64,000 nt of DNA from Streptomyces sp. NBC_01478 (lineage in GTDB: Bacteria; Actinomycetota; Actinomycetes; Streptomycetales; Streptomycetaceae). The translations under genes were made by a program, and so were the position numbers. The stretch lies in assembly GCF_036227225.1 (NCBI RefSeq), contig NZ_CP109444.1, positions 806,001-870,000 of the forward strand. Reading direction: 5' to 3'. Below are positions 27,271 through 36,263 of the stretch, piece by piece; positions within the stretch are counted from its first letter, which is position 1; every line of letters starts with the position of its first letter. Under the pieces are notes generated by a model. It did not search any database and was not told the origin of the DNA. It saw only the letters and a list, made by a program, of their open reading frames with translations.

Positions 27271-28551
27271 ATGGCCGAGCAGACCCGCCCCTCCGGCACC
27301 GCCTGGATCGTCGTCGTTGCCGCCGGGGTGGCTGCCGGGTTGCAGGTGTGGAAGGTGCCGCCCGCTGTTCCGTTCCTGCGGCACGACCTGTCGCTGAGTC
27401 TGGTCCAGGCCGGGACCCTGCTGGGGATCGTCCAACTGGCCGGGATGCTCGGGGGACTTGCCGTGTCGCTGCTGGCCGAGCTGATCGGTGAGCGGCGCTG
27501 TCTGAGCGCGGGGCTGGTGCTGCTGTTCCTCGGTTCGGCGGGCGGCGGCTTCGCGTGGTCGGCGGCGCCTCTGCTGGTGTCGCGGGCGGTCGAGGGGGCC
27601 GGTTTCATCCTGGTGGCGGTGATGGGCCCGGGGTTGATCCGGCGCACCGCCCCGCCCGGGCGGTTCACGACGGCGATGGGCTTCTGGGGTGCCTACCAGG
27701 GCATCTCCACCTTCGCCGGGCTCGTCGTCGGCGCGCTGGCGCTCCAGGTGCTGCCGTGGCGGGTGTGGTGGTGGGGCATGGCCGTGATCGCGCTGCTGCC
27801 GTTGCCGTGGGTCCTGGCCCGGATTCCCCGTGACGACGCGGGCGGTGTGCGCGGCGCGGCCGACGCCCTCACGCGGATCGGCCGTACCGTCCGTGCACCG
27901 GCTCCCTGGACGGCCGGCCTCGTCTTCGCCTGTTACACGCTGCCGTGGATGGCGGTGGTCGGGTTCCTGCCCACCATCTACCGCGACGGCGGGATGACGG
28001 GCAGTTGGCCGGGCGTTCTCAGCGCCCTGGTCGGCGCGGCGAACGCCGTCGGCTCGATCGGCACGGCGGCGCTCGTGCGACACGGCCTGCCCACCCGTGT
28101 CCTTCTCGTCCCCGCGTTCGTCCTCATGGCGGTCACGTCCGTGCTGACCTTCGCCGTCGACTGGCACCGCCTCCCGGCAGGTACCGCCGGGCAGTTCGCG
28201 TGTGTCGCGGTCTTCTCGCTGACCGGTGGTGCGATACCGGCGACCCTGCTGCGCATGATCGGTGAGCTGACGCCGGCCGGGGGCTCCGCTCCCGCGACCA
28301 TGGGTCTGATCCAGCAACTGTTCAACGCCGGGAGTTTCGTCGGTCCGGCCCTCGCCGCTTGGCTGGCCACCCGCACCGGTGACTGGCACTCCACCTGGTG
28401 GATCACCTGTGCCTGCGCGGCCGTCGGGATCGTCCTCGGTCTGCGCCTCCGTGACCGATCCGGATCCGCTACGGGAACTCCCCGTCCCCCAGCCGCTGTT
28501 GGAGACCGGTACGGAGGGGATCGTCGGCGGGCAGGCCGAGTTCGGCGGTGA
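27271..28551 (+). CDS. MFS transporter (CynX/NimT-like)
   Basis: The product is 426 aa with about twelve predicted hydrophobic helices. The first, TAWIVVVAAGVAAGLQVWKV, is followed by the loop between helices 2 and 3 (ELIGERRCLSAG), a variant of the MFS GxxxDRxGRR motif. The pattern resembles the cyanate/2-nitroimidazole transporter branch, but assignment at this level is weak. AAGGA lies 9 bases before the ATG. It diverges from the Lrp regulator. Its last 28 codons overlap the convergent SARP gene by 83 bp; this Arg-rich tail may be non-native read-through. Confidence 0.85.
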   Translation: MAEQTRPSGTAWIVVVAAGVAAGLQVWKVPPAVPFLRHDLSLSLVQAGTLLGIVQLAGMLGGLAVSLLAELIGERRCLSAGLVLLFLGSAGGGFAWSAAPLLVSRAVEGAGFILVAVMGPGLIRRTAPPGRFTTAMGFWGAYQGISTFAGLVVGALALQVLPWRVWWWGMAVIALLPLPWVLARIPRDDAGGVRGAADALTRIGRTVRAPAPWTAGLVFACYTLPWMAVVGFLPTIYRDGGMTGSWPGVLSALVGAANAVGSIGTAALVRHGLPTRVLLVPAFVLMAVTSVLTFAVDWHRLPAGTAGQFACVAVFSLTGGAIPATLLRMIGELTPAGGSAPATMGLIQQLFNAGSFVGPALAAWLATRTGDWHSTWWITCACAAVGIVLGLRLRDRSGSATGTPRPPAAVGDRYGGDRRRAGRVRR

Positions 28552-31291
28552 TGGCGAGTGCGCGGGACCAGGCCTCGTGGGCCGCGTCGGACTGGCCGGC
28601 GCCGTGGTGGCTGTCGCCGAGGCGGATCAGGCAGTCGGCCTCGCTGCGGCGCTCCCCGGTGGCGTGGAAGAGCTGGGCCGCCTGCCGGTAGCGGTCGACC
28701 GCCTGTTGGTAGCGGCCCAGTTGGTGGTGGATGTAGCCCAGGCTGTCGGAGATGTGGGCCTGCCCGTCCACGTCGTCGGCCGCCCGCGCGAGTTCGAGGG
28801 CCTGCTCGCAGTGGGCGAGCGCGCGGAGATGGTCGCCGAGGTGCGCGAGCCGCCAGCCGATGTGGTTCAGTGCGGCGGCCTGTCCCGCCCGGTCGCCCGC
28901 GGCGCGGTAGTGCTCCAGACTCCGGTAGGCGTGCTCCAGGGAGAGTGCGTAATTGCCCTGGGCCCCCGACATCCGCGAGAGGTGCTGATGGGTGCGGGCC
29001 TGGCCCGCGTCGCTGCCCACCGCGGCGAAGAGTTCGAGTGCGCGCAGGTAGTGCTCCCGGGCCGGTTCCGGGCACTTCAGCCGGTCCAGGGCCAGTCCGA
29101 GACCGCGGTGGGCGCCCGCCCGGCCGGTCAGGTCGCCCTCCCGCTCGGCCGCCGCCAGCGCGCGGTGCCCGGCGGTGAGCAGCGCCTGCCAGTATCCGTG
29201 CCGGTCCAGGAAGGTGGTCAGTACGGTGACCAGTCGCCACACGTGGGCGTCGAAGCCGGGCTGAGGGTGCCGCACGATCGCGAGCAGCACCGGGTGCTCG
29301 GCGAGCAGCCAGGCCAGCGCCCGGTCGTAGTCCTCGAACTCCACGGCGTTCGACCCGGGTCTGGGCGGGCGCGCCTCCACCGGATTGGGCTGCGGGGTCA
29401 CCAGGACGTCGGCGGCCCGCGCGGAGTGCAGATAGTGGTCCATCATCCGGTGCAGCGCCGACCGGCGTTCCCACTCGTCGTCGTAGGCGGAGACGAGTTC
29501 CCCGGCGTACACCCGCAGCAGGTCGTGGAAGGCGTACCGCCCCGGAACGTGCTCCACCAGCAGGTGGCCGCCGGTCAGTTCGGCCAGCAGCGCGCGGACG
29601 CGTTCGGGGGGTGTTCCGGCCAGCGCCGCCGCCGCGCGCTGGTCGACGTCGGGTCCCGGGTGCAGGGCCAGCAGGCGGAACAGCCGGGCGGCGGCCGGGC
29701 TGAGCGCGCTGTAGGACCAGGAGAACACCGCCCGCACCTGGCTGGACTCCTCGCCCCCGTCCAGCGCGTCCAACCGGCCGCCCGCCTCCCGGAGTTCCTC
29801 CGCGAGGGTGCCCAGTGACCGGCCGGGCTGCGCGGCGGCGCGGGCCGACACCACGGCCAGCGCCAGGGGCAGTCCCGCGCACCAGGTGACGACGTCCGCC
29901 ACCGCCGCCGGTTCGGCCGCGACCCGGACCGCCCCGAGCCGCTCCGCCAGTACCTTCCGTGCGGCGACCGGGGTCAGCGGGTCCACCGCGAGCAGATGGG
30001 CGCCCTCCGTCGCGGCCAGCCCGGTCAGCCGGTTCCGGCTGGTCACCAGCGCCATGCAGCCGACCGCGCCCGGCAGCAGCGGGCGGACCTGTTCCTCGTC
30101 ACGGGCGTTGTCGAGGACGACCAGCATCCGACGGCCCGTCAGCAGGCTTCGGTACAGGCCGACTTGGGCCTCCAGTCCGGGCGGCACCCGATCCGGTCGT
30201 ACCCCGAGCGCGTCGAGGAACCCGCGGACCGCCTCGGTCGGTGGCACCACCGAGCCCTGTGGGTCGAATCCCCGCAGGTTCACATACAACTGCCCGTCGG
30301 GGAACGCGCTCTCCACCCGGCGTGCCCAGTGCACCGCGAGCGCGGTCTTCCCCACCCCCGCCATGCCCGACACCGCCGAGATGACCACGGCGGCGGACTC
30401 CCCCTCGGCCGAGGCGAGGATCGCGGCGAGCCGGGCCAGTTCGCCGTCCCGGCCCGTGAATCCTCGTACGGACATGGGGAGTTGGGAGGGAAGCTCGGTC
30501 TGGCGCAGCACCGCCGACGGCCCGGGGGGCCTGGTCGGCGCGGGGCGGTGGCCGCGCAGGATCGACTGGTGCAACTGGCGCAGCGCCGGTCCGGTGTCCG
30601 TGCCCAGCTCCTCCGCCAGCCGTTTGCGGACGGCGGCGTAGCAGTCCAGGGCCTCCGCGCTGCGGCCGGTCTCGTGCAGGGCCCGCATCAGCGCCTCGGC
30701 CAGGGGTTCGGCGAGCGGGTACTCGCCGAGCAGACCGGTCAACGGGCCGATGACGGGGGCGGGATCGCCGTGGCGCAGTTCCGCGCGGGCCCAGCCGACG
30801 GCGGCGTCCTGGTGCTGACGCCGCCAGGCCTCGCGCATCCGGGCCGCCCACTCCCCGTTCAGACCGGACAGCGGCTCCCCGCGCCACAGGTCGAGTGCCT
30901 CGCGCAGCAGCCCCGCCCGCGCCGGGTCGGCAGGCCCCGCCGCCCGTGCCTGGTCGACCAACTGCCGGAAGCGGTACACGTCGACCTGTTCCGGGCGGGC
31001 CTCCAGGAGGTAGCCGCCGGAACGGCGCACCAGGACCAAGGGTTCCCGCGCGGTCTCGGCGGCCTGCTCGCACATCCGCCGGATCCGGGCGACATGGGCG
31101 TGCACCGCGCCGCGCGCTCCGTCCGGCGCACGCGGACCCCAGACCCGCTCGATGACCACGTCGACCGCGACGGGCCGGCCGACGTCCACCGCCAACGCGG
31201 CCATCACGGTTCGGCGTTGAGGCGGTCCCACCTCCACCGCGCGCCCCTCCGCCGACAGTTCCACCGGCCCGAGCAACTGCACGTCCACCAT
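28469..31291 (-). CDS. AfsR/SARP-type regulator with BTAD, NB-ARC and TPR domains
   Basis: The product is 940 aa. An OmpR-like winged helix (residues 1-95, VQLLGPVELSAEGRAVEV) and a BTAD helical domain (100-250, VYRFRQLVDQARAAG) form the SARP part. An NB-ARC ATPase follows, with Walker A GMAGVGKTAL near residue 310 and VTSRNRL/GLPLALAVV motifs. A C-terminal TPR array (about 690-910) has repeats such as ALNHIGWRLAHLGDHLRALA. AfsR-like proteins are global or pathway activators of secondary metabolism. GGGGAGG precedes the ATG. No biosynthetic cluster is adjacent, so its target may be distant. Confidence 0.95.
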   Translation of the reverse strand: MVDVQLLGPVELSAEGRAVEVGPPQRRTVMAALAVDVGRPVAVDVVIERVWGPRAPDGARGAVHAHVARIRRMCEQAAETAREPLVLVRRSGGYLLEARPEQVDVYRFRQLVDQARAAGPADPARAGLLREALDLWRGEPLSGLNGEWAARMREAWRRQHQDAAVGWARAELRHGDPAPVIGPLTGLLGEYPLAEPLAEALMRALHETGRSAEALDCYAAVRKRLAEELGTDTGPALRQLHQSILRGHRPAPTRPPGPSAVLRQTELPSQLPMSVRGFTGRDGELARLAAILASAEGESAAVVISAVSGMAGVGKTALAVHWARRVESAFPDGQLYVNLRGFDPQGSVVPPTEAVRGFLDALGVRPDRVPPGLEAQVGLYRSLLTGRRMLVVLDNARDEEQVRPLLPGAVGCMALVTSRNRLTGLAATEGAHLLAVDPLTPVAARKVLAERLGAVRVAAEPAAVADVVTWCAGLPLALAVVSARAAAQPGRSLGTLAEELREAGGRLDALDGGEESSQVRAVFSWSYSALSPAAARLFRLLALHPGPDVDQRAAAALAGTPPERVRALLAELTGGHLLVEHVPGRYAFHDLLRVYAGELVSAYDDEWERRSALHRMMDHYLHSARAADVLVTPQPNPVEARPPRPGSNAVEFEDYDRALAWLLAEHPVLLAIVRHPQPGFDAHVWRLVTVLTTFLDRHGYWQALLTAGHRALAAAEREGDLTGRAGAHRGLGLALDRLKCPEPAREHYLRALELFAAVGSDAGQARTHQHLSRMSGAQGNYALSLEHAYRSLEHYRAAGDRAGQAAALNHIGWRLAHLGDHLRALAHCEQALELARAADDVDGQAHISDSLGYIHHQLGRYQQAVDRYRQAAQLFHATGERRSEADCLIRLGDSHHGAGQSDAAHEAWSRALAITAELGLPADDPLRTGLQQRLGDGEFP

Positions 31292-31406
31292 GGTGTCCGC
31301 CTCCCCCTGCGCAAAGCCTCCTCCTTTTCTTCACAGACGTGTACGCGGCGCGACAAGCCTTCGACAAGGTTTCCCGTCACACACCGGTGCGAATCTGCTG
31401 GGGAAC

Positions 31407-31433
31407 GGACGGGTCGCCGACCGCGTCCCGTCC
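31407..31433. promoter_or_regulatory. GGACGGG-N13-CCCGTCC inverted repeat in SARP/IclR intergenic region
   Basis: Perfect 7-bp arms lie in the 200-bp region between the divergent SARP and IclR genes. It could be an operator or a fortuitous GC-rich stem. The rest of the region (31292-31491) shows only the SARP ribosome site and no clear -35/-10 pair. Confidence 0.25.
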
Positions 31434-31491
31434 GGGTACGTCGGCATGGCCGTCGCCTGGCGGCTGCGCAACAGGCAAACGGGGGCGAGAC

Positions 31492-32259
31492 GTGATCACA
31501 CAAGGAGTGATGGCACCCGCGACAAGGGTGCCGGTACGGCGGCCGGAGACCTTACCGGCGGCCACGGGGAACGCCGGCGGACGGAGCGTGCTGGAAGGCG
31601 CGTTCGCGCTGCTGGAGGCGGTGGAGCGAGCCGTGGAGGCGGGGCCGACAAGACTGGCGTCCGACTGCGGACTGCCCAAGACGACGGCGTACCGGCTGCT
31701 GGAACAACTGGCGGACCTGGGCGCGGTGGAACGGTGCGGAGGGAGCTACCGGGTGGGCCCGCGAATGTTCCACCTGGGGCGCGCGTGGCAGCCGCATCCC
31801 CGGCTGCGCGCCGCCGCGCGGGAACCGATGCGCCGGCTGGCGAAGCTCACGCGGACGACGGTGGGCATCGCCGTGCTGTGGAAGGGCGAGACGCTGATGG
31901 TGGAGTGGTGTCCCGAGGACGCCCGGCGGCCCGGTCCGCTGGAGACCCGGATGACCTGGCCGTGGTTCACCGCGGCGGGCAAGGTCCTGGTGGCCACGTC
32001 CGCGCCGGCGCCCCTGCTCGGGCCGCTTCCCGCGTCCTGGTCGAGGGACGCCGCGGCCATACGGGAGCGCGGTGCCGCGTTCGACCGGGAGGAGGTGGTG
32101 ACCGGCGTGTGCTGTGCGGCGGTCCCGCTGCTGGGGGCGCGCGGTACTCCCGTGGCGTCCCTGTGTGTCCTCACCGATCCGGCGCACCACCTGGAACGGC
32201 TGGCGGAGACCGCCCGCCAGACGGGCCGGGTGATCAGCGCGGGGCTTCGGAGACCGTGA
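31492..32259 (+). CDS. IclR family transcriptional regulator (contains TTA codon)
   Basis: The product is 255 aa. The N-terminal winged helix is SVLEGAFALLEAVERAVEAG, then TRLASDCGLPKTTAYRLLEQ. The effector domain has RTTVGIAVLWKGETLMVEW, FTAAGKVLVA and VCCAAVPLLGARGTPVASL. GTG 31492 is chosen from a GGGGGCGAG site upstream; ATG 31510 is possible, though AAGGAG is then too close. An upstream ATG at 31339 would add an atypical 51-residue leader. Codon 21 is TTA (31552-31554), rare in Streptomyces and decoded by the bldA tRNA, which suggests growth-phase control. Targets may include itself or the divergent SARP gene. Confidence 0.88.
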   Translation: MITQGVMAPATRVPVRRPETLPAATGNAGGRSVLEGAFALLEAVERAVEAGPTRLASDCGLPKTTAYRLLEQLADLGAVERCGGSYRVGPRMFHLGRAWQPHPRLRAAAREPMRRLAKLTRTTVGIAVLWKGETLMVEWCPEDARRPGPLETRMTWPWFTAAGKVLVATSAPAPLLGPLPASWSRDAAAIRERGAAFDREEVVTGVCCAAVPLLGARGTPVASLCVLTDPAHHLERLAETARQTGRVISAGLRRP

Positions 32260-32423
32260 CGGGACGGGGGTGACAGACCGGGGGTGGCGGTGCGGCCGGT
32301 ACTCGTGCGGGGGCGAGCATCGGCCGCGCCGGCACCTCCACCCGTCAAGACACGCGAAAACCCCTGCGCTCGCCGTAGATCTCCGTCGTACGCTGACGGC
32401 CGCTGTCTGCCGAGGGAGGACAC

Positions 32424-34859
32424 ATGGGGATCCGAAGCCTGACCCGCACCGAAGCCGAGCGCCGGGCCGCGCTGGTCGCGGTCGAGCGGTACGACGTGGA
32501 CGTCGATCTGACCGCGCTGGTGGACGGGCCGGAGGTCCGGTGCGTGTCCACCGTGGCGTTCACCTGTCGCGAGCCGGGCGCGGAGACCTTCGTGGACTGT
32601 GCCGCCAGGGTGGTGAGCGCCACGCTCAACGGGACCGAACTCGCCCCGGCCGAGGACGGGAGGATCCACCTCCACGGCCTGGCCGCGCACAACGTGCTGC
32701 GGGTCGAGAGCGTCCAGGCCGACACGACGACCGGCGAGGGAGTGCACAGGGCGACGGACCCCGCCGACGGCGAGGTGTACGTGTGGATGAGCTTCGAGCC
32801 GGACGAGGCCCGCTTCGTGTGGGCGTGCTTCGACCAGCCCGACCTCAAGGCACCGCACGCCTTCACCGTCACGGCCCCCGCCGCGTGGACCGTCACCAGC
32901 AACTCAGGTGACGCGCACGTCGAGGAGCTGGCCGCGGCCCGCCGCTGGACCTTCCCGGACACCCCGCCCCTGTCGACGTACAACACCGTCATCAACGCGG
33001 GCCCCTTCCACGAGGTCCGCCGCGAGGCCGACGGCCACACCTTGGGCCTGTACGCCCGCCGTTCGCTCGCCGAGGTCCTCGAACGCGACGCCGACGAGAT
33101 CCTCACCCTCACCCGCCAGGGCCTCGCGTTCTACGCCGAGGCCTTCGCGATGCCGTTCCCCCAGCGCCGCTACGACCAGGTGTTCGTGCCCGAGTTCGGC
33201 GGGGCGATGGAGAACTACGGCTGCGTGACCTGGTCGGACTCCTTCCTTCGGCGGGCCGCGCCCACTCCCGCCGAACAGTTGCTGCTGGCCCGGGTGTTGC
33301 TGCACGAGATGGCGCACATGTGGTTCGGCAACATCGTCACCATGCGCTGGTGGGACGACCTGTGGCTGAACGAGGCGTTCGCGGAGTTCGCCTGCAACTG
33401 GTCGGCCGAGCACGCCACCCGGCACACGGACACCTGGGCGAGCCATCTCATGATCGGCAAGATCAGCGCGTACCTCTCCGACCAGGGCCCCGCGTCGCAC
33501 CCGATCCACCAGCCCATCCACGATGTCGCCCAGGCCGCGTCGATCTTCGACAACATCACCTACCCCAAGGGCGCGTCGGTCCTCCAGCAGCTCAAGACGT
33601 ACGTCGGCGAAGAGGACTTCAGGACCGGCATGGCCGCCTACTTCGCCCGCCACGCGTGGGGCAACACCACGCTCCAGGACCTGATCGACGCCCTGTCCGA
33701 GGCCAGTGGCCGCGACCTGGACGCCTGGCGCTCCGCCTGGCTGGAGACGGCGGGCACCGACCGCTTCTCGCTGGAGCGCGACGGTGACACGGTCACGCTG
33801 GTGGCCGCCGACGGCCCGCGTCCCCAGGTGCTGGCGGTGGGCGCGTACGCCCGCAACGGCGAGGCGCTGGAACGCCGGGCGCTGGTGCGGGTCGAGGTGA
33901 CGGAGCCCCGGACCGTGATCACCGGCCTGCCGTCGGGCGCGGACGTCCTCCTGGTCAACGACGACGATCTGACCTTCGCGACGACCCGCCCGGATCCGAC
34001 GACCAGGGACGCCCTCTTCCGTACGGCGGCGCGGTTGCCCACGGCCATCTCCCGGGGTGTGGCCGCGGCCACCGTGTGGGACATGCTCACGACGGGCGAG
34101 GCCACGGCGGCGGAGGCCGGGCGGTGCCTCACCGCGGTGCTGACGGCCGAGACGTCCGACGCGGTGATCGAGCCGTACATCACCCTCGCCGCGAACGTCG
34201 CGGAGCTGTGGGCGCCGCCCGCCGAGCGCGTCGCGTTGTCGGCGGAGGTGGCGGCGGCCTGCCGGAGCCTCGCCGAGGACCCCGGCCGCCGTCAGGTCGC
34301 GTTGCGCGGGCTGGCCCGTACCGCGACGACCGCGGACGATCTCGCCTGGCTCCGCGAACAGGCCGGTGACGATGTGGACTTGAGCTGGCGCGCGCTGGCC
34401 CGCGAGGCGGAACTGGGCGGGGAGGTCGCCTCGGAGTCCGACCGGCTGCTCGCGCGTGACCCGGACCCCGACGCCCGGCTCCGCGCCCTCACCGTGCGGG
34501 CCGCCCTGCCGGACGCCGACACGAAGGCGGACGTCTGGCAGCAACTGGTCGTGGACCGCACCGTCCCCGTCCACTCGGTCGGCCTGGTGGCGGCCTCCTT
34601 CTGGCGTCCCGGACAGGACACGTTGCTGGCGCCCTACGCCGAGCGCTACCTGGAGGCGGTCCCGAAGCTGCACCAGGGCGGCATGATCCCGGCGATGAGC
34701 TGCACGAGCCGTCTCTTCCCGCTGCACGCCATCGACGCCGCGTACATCGAGCGGGCCCGGCAGGCGTCCCAGGAGGCGGTCCCGGTGGTCCGCACGACGC
34801 TCCTGGAACGCTCGGACGAGGTGGGCCGAATGCTCCGCTCCCGGACGGTGAACCCCTGA
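32424..34859 (+). CDS. pepN: Aminopeptidase N (M1 family metallopeptidase)
   Basis: The product is 811 aa. FGGAMENYG (GxMEN substrate motif, near residue 260) and HEMAHMWFGN with the downstream NEAFAEF Glu (HExxH-x18-E zinc site, near 294-317) identify an M1 aminopeptidase. The N-terminal beta-saddle contains ARFVWACFDQPDLKAPHAF, and the C-terminal half is helical. It removes neutral or basic N-terminal residues from peptides in the cytoplasm. GGGAGG seven bases before the ATG fixes the start. It is transcribed alone, convergent with the PucR-type gene. Streptomyces usually has more than one such enzyme. Confidence 0.96.
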   Translation: MGIRSLTRTEAERRAALVAVERYDVDVDLTALVDGPEVRCVSTVAFTCREPGAETFVDCAARVVSATLNGTELAPAEDGRIHLHGLAAHNVLRVESVQADTTTGEGVHRATDPADGEVYVWMSFEPDEARFVWACFDQPDLKAPHAFTVTAPAAWTVTSNSGDAHVEELAAARRWTFPDTPPLSTYNTVINAGPFHEVRREADGHTLGLYARRSLAEVLERDADEILTLTRQGLAFYAEAFAMPFPQRRYDQVFVPEFGGAMENYGCVTWSDSFLRRAAPTPAEQLLLARVLLHEMAHMWFGNIVTMRWWDDLWLNEAFAEFACNWSAEHATRHTDTWASHLMIGKISAYLSDQGPASHPIHQPIHDVAQAASIFDNITYPKGASVLQQLKTYVGEEDFRTGMAAYFARHAWGNTTLQDLIDALSEASGRDLDAWRSAWLETAGTDRFSLERDGDTVTLVAADGPRPQVLAVGAYARNGEALERRALVRVEVTEPRTVITGLPSGADVLLVNDDDLTFATTRPDPTTRDALFRTAARLPTAISRGVAAATVWDMLTTGEATAAEAGRCLTAVLTAETSDAVIEPYITLAANVAELWAPPAERVALSAEVAAACRSLAEDPGRRQVALRGLARTATTADDLAWLREQAGDDVDLSWRALAREAELGGEVASESDRLLARDPDPDARLRALTVRAALPDADTKADVWQQLVVDRTVPVHSVGLVAASFWRPGQDTLLAPYAERYLEAVPKLHQGGMIPAMSCTSRLFPLHAIDAAYIERARQASQEAVPVVRTTLLERSDEVGRMLRSRTVNP

Positions 34860-34870
34860 TCCGACTCCGG

Positions 34871-36049
34871 TCAACGCCCCAACCGGTCGGCCAGGCATGC
34901 GAGATAGAGCGCCATGGCCGTCCGGTACTCACGCAGCGGGCGACCGGTGATCTGCTCGATCTTGTTCATCCGGTAGACGACGGTGTTGCGGTGGATGTGC
35001 AGGGCCTCGGCGGTGCGGACGAGGTTGAAGCCGCTCTCGCACCAGGCGGTGACGGTGTCGCGCAGGGCGGGCCAGTCCGGCTGGGCGCGCAGTTCGGTGG
35101 CGGTGAGTTCCAGCAGCCGGCTGCGGGCGGACTGGCTCACCGCCGTCACCATCTGGTGGACGCGCAGGTCGGCGATCAGGTGCACGGGATCGGTGTCGGC
35201 GAACCGGGCGCCGAGGCGCAGCGCGTCGCACGCGTCCTGGTAGGAGTCGTGCAGGCCGCCGACGGCGGTGGCCGCCTCGCCGATGCCGGCGCGGGCCACG
35301 AGTCCGTCCTGGGCGGCGATGAGGTCGGTGACCCGTCGGCAGTCGGCGACGAGGGAGGTCGTGGAGCGTCCGGCGGGCAGCCGGTGCAGGACGCCGATCC
35401 AGCCGGGCGCGGTCGAGGCGACGATGTCCTGCGGGTCGGCGAAGAACTCCCCGACGGTGCGCAGGAGTTCGGAGCGGACCAGGGCCATGTCCCGGGTCTG
35501 GGTGCCGCCCTGCCGGCGGGGCGCGGGGTGCGGCACGGTCACCTCGAAGGCCACGGCGACCCGCCGTAGGCGCAGGTCGTAGCCGAGTTCGGCGGCGCGG
35601 AACACGAGGAAGTCGCCCTCGACGACCTGTGGGTCGTAGGCCGCGATGTCGGCGAGGAGTTTCTCGGCGGCCCGTTCGGCGAGGAGCCGGGAGCGCAGCA
35701 TCACGGACTCGCGGAGCAGGATCTCCGTCTGGCGTTTGACGAGCAGGCCGAAGCGGCGCACCTGGGCGGGTGTGCCGGTGATGCCGACCGTGCCCACGGC
35801 CTTTCCGTTGGTGATCAGCGGGAGGGTGACTCCCGGGCGCACTCCGCGCAGTTGCTGCGCCTGGGACGCGCTGTGCGTGGCCGGTTCCTTGGTCCGTACG
35901 ACGTCCACGGACGCCTCGTGGAAGCTGCCGACGCGGCTGCTGTCGCCGCTGCCGATGACGATCCCCTCGGCGTCCGTGATCAGCACGTTGAAACCGATGA
36001 CGGCGGAGGTGTCCCCGGCGATCTCCTGGGCGAGTGACGGGCTGAGCAC
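34871..36049 (-). CDS. CdaR/PucR-type transcriptional regulator (sugar-diacid-recognition N-terminus)
   Basis: The product is 392 aa. The N-terminal diacid-recognition domain reads SPSLAQEIAGDTSAVIGFNV, then LITDAEGIVIGSGDSSRVGS and RPGVTLPLITNGKAVGTVGI, which closely follow CdaR. The C-terminus carries the PucR helix-turn-helix NLVRTAEALHIHRNTVVYRM and NKIEQITGRPL. GTG 36049 is preferred because GAGGAAA precedes it; a longer ATG frame to 36118 lacks a site. CdaR proteins respond to glycerate or glucarate in other bacteria. Here the gene diverges from an amino-acid importer plus flavoprotein operon, so it probably controls that system. Confidence 0.92.
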   Translation of the reverse strand: MLSPSLAQEIAGDTSAVIGFNVLITDAEGIVIGSGDSSRVGSFHEASVDVVRTKEPATHSASQAQQLRGVRPGVTLPLITNGKAVGTVGITGTPAQVRRFGLLVKRQTEILLRESVMLRSRLLAERAAEKLLADIAAYDPQVVEGDFLVFRAAELGYDLRLRRVAVAFEVTVPHPAPRRQGGTQTRDMALVRSELLRTVGEFFADPQDIVASTAPGWIGVLHRLPAGRSTTSLVADCRRVTDLIAAQDGLVARAGIGEAATAVGGLHDSYQDACDALRLGARFADTDPVHLIADLRVHQMVTAVSQSARSRLLELTATELRAQPDWPALRDTVTAWCESGFNLVRTAEALHIHRNTVVYRMNKIEQITGRPLREYRTAMALYLACLADRLGR

Positions 36050-36119
36050 GGGGTTTCCTCCCGTCGCGGGCGAGCCGGATTGGACGCACCGTACAGGCGA
36101 CCGCATGAATCCGGCCACA

Positions 36120-36133
36120 ACTTCGTACGAAGT
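36120..36133. promoter_or_regulatory. 14-bp perfect palindrome ACTTCGTACGAAGT, probable operator
   Basis: A gap-free palindrome lies between the divergent PucR-type gene and the amino-acid importer operon. Weak -35/-10-like elements (GATGAC at 36138, TAGCGT at 36162) follow it on the + strand, which would place it just upstream of that promoter. The adjacent regulator is the likely ligand. Confidence 0.45.
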
Positions 36134-36218
36134 GGACGATGACGCACGACGCGTGGGTGCCTAGCGTTTGGGCCCAATCACTTCCCGCCGAGGGCACAGC
36201 GCGGTGAACGGCGGGTCC

Positions 36219-36246
36219 CTTCAGTGCCGATCTCTTCAGTGCCGAT
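36219..36246 (+). repeat. Tandem direct repeat, 13 bp exact, 15-bp period
   Basis: CTTCAGTGCCGAT occurs at 36219-36231 and again at 36234-36246, in the leader just before the ribosome site (GGAAGG) of the binding-protein gene. It looks like a recent 15-bp duplication or a paired regulator or RNA-binding site. Confidence 0.7.
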
Positions 36247-36263
36247 ACGGAAGGCCCGTGCCG

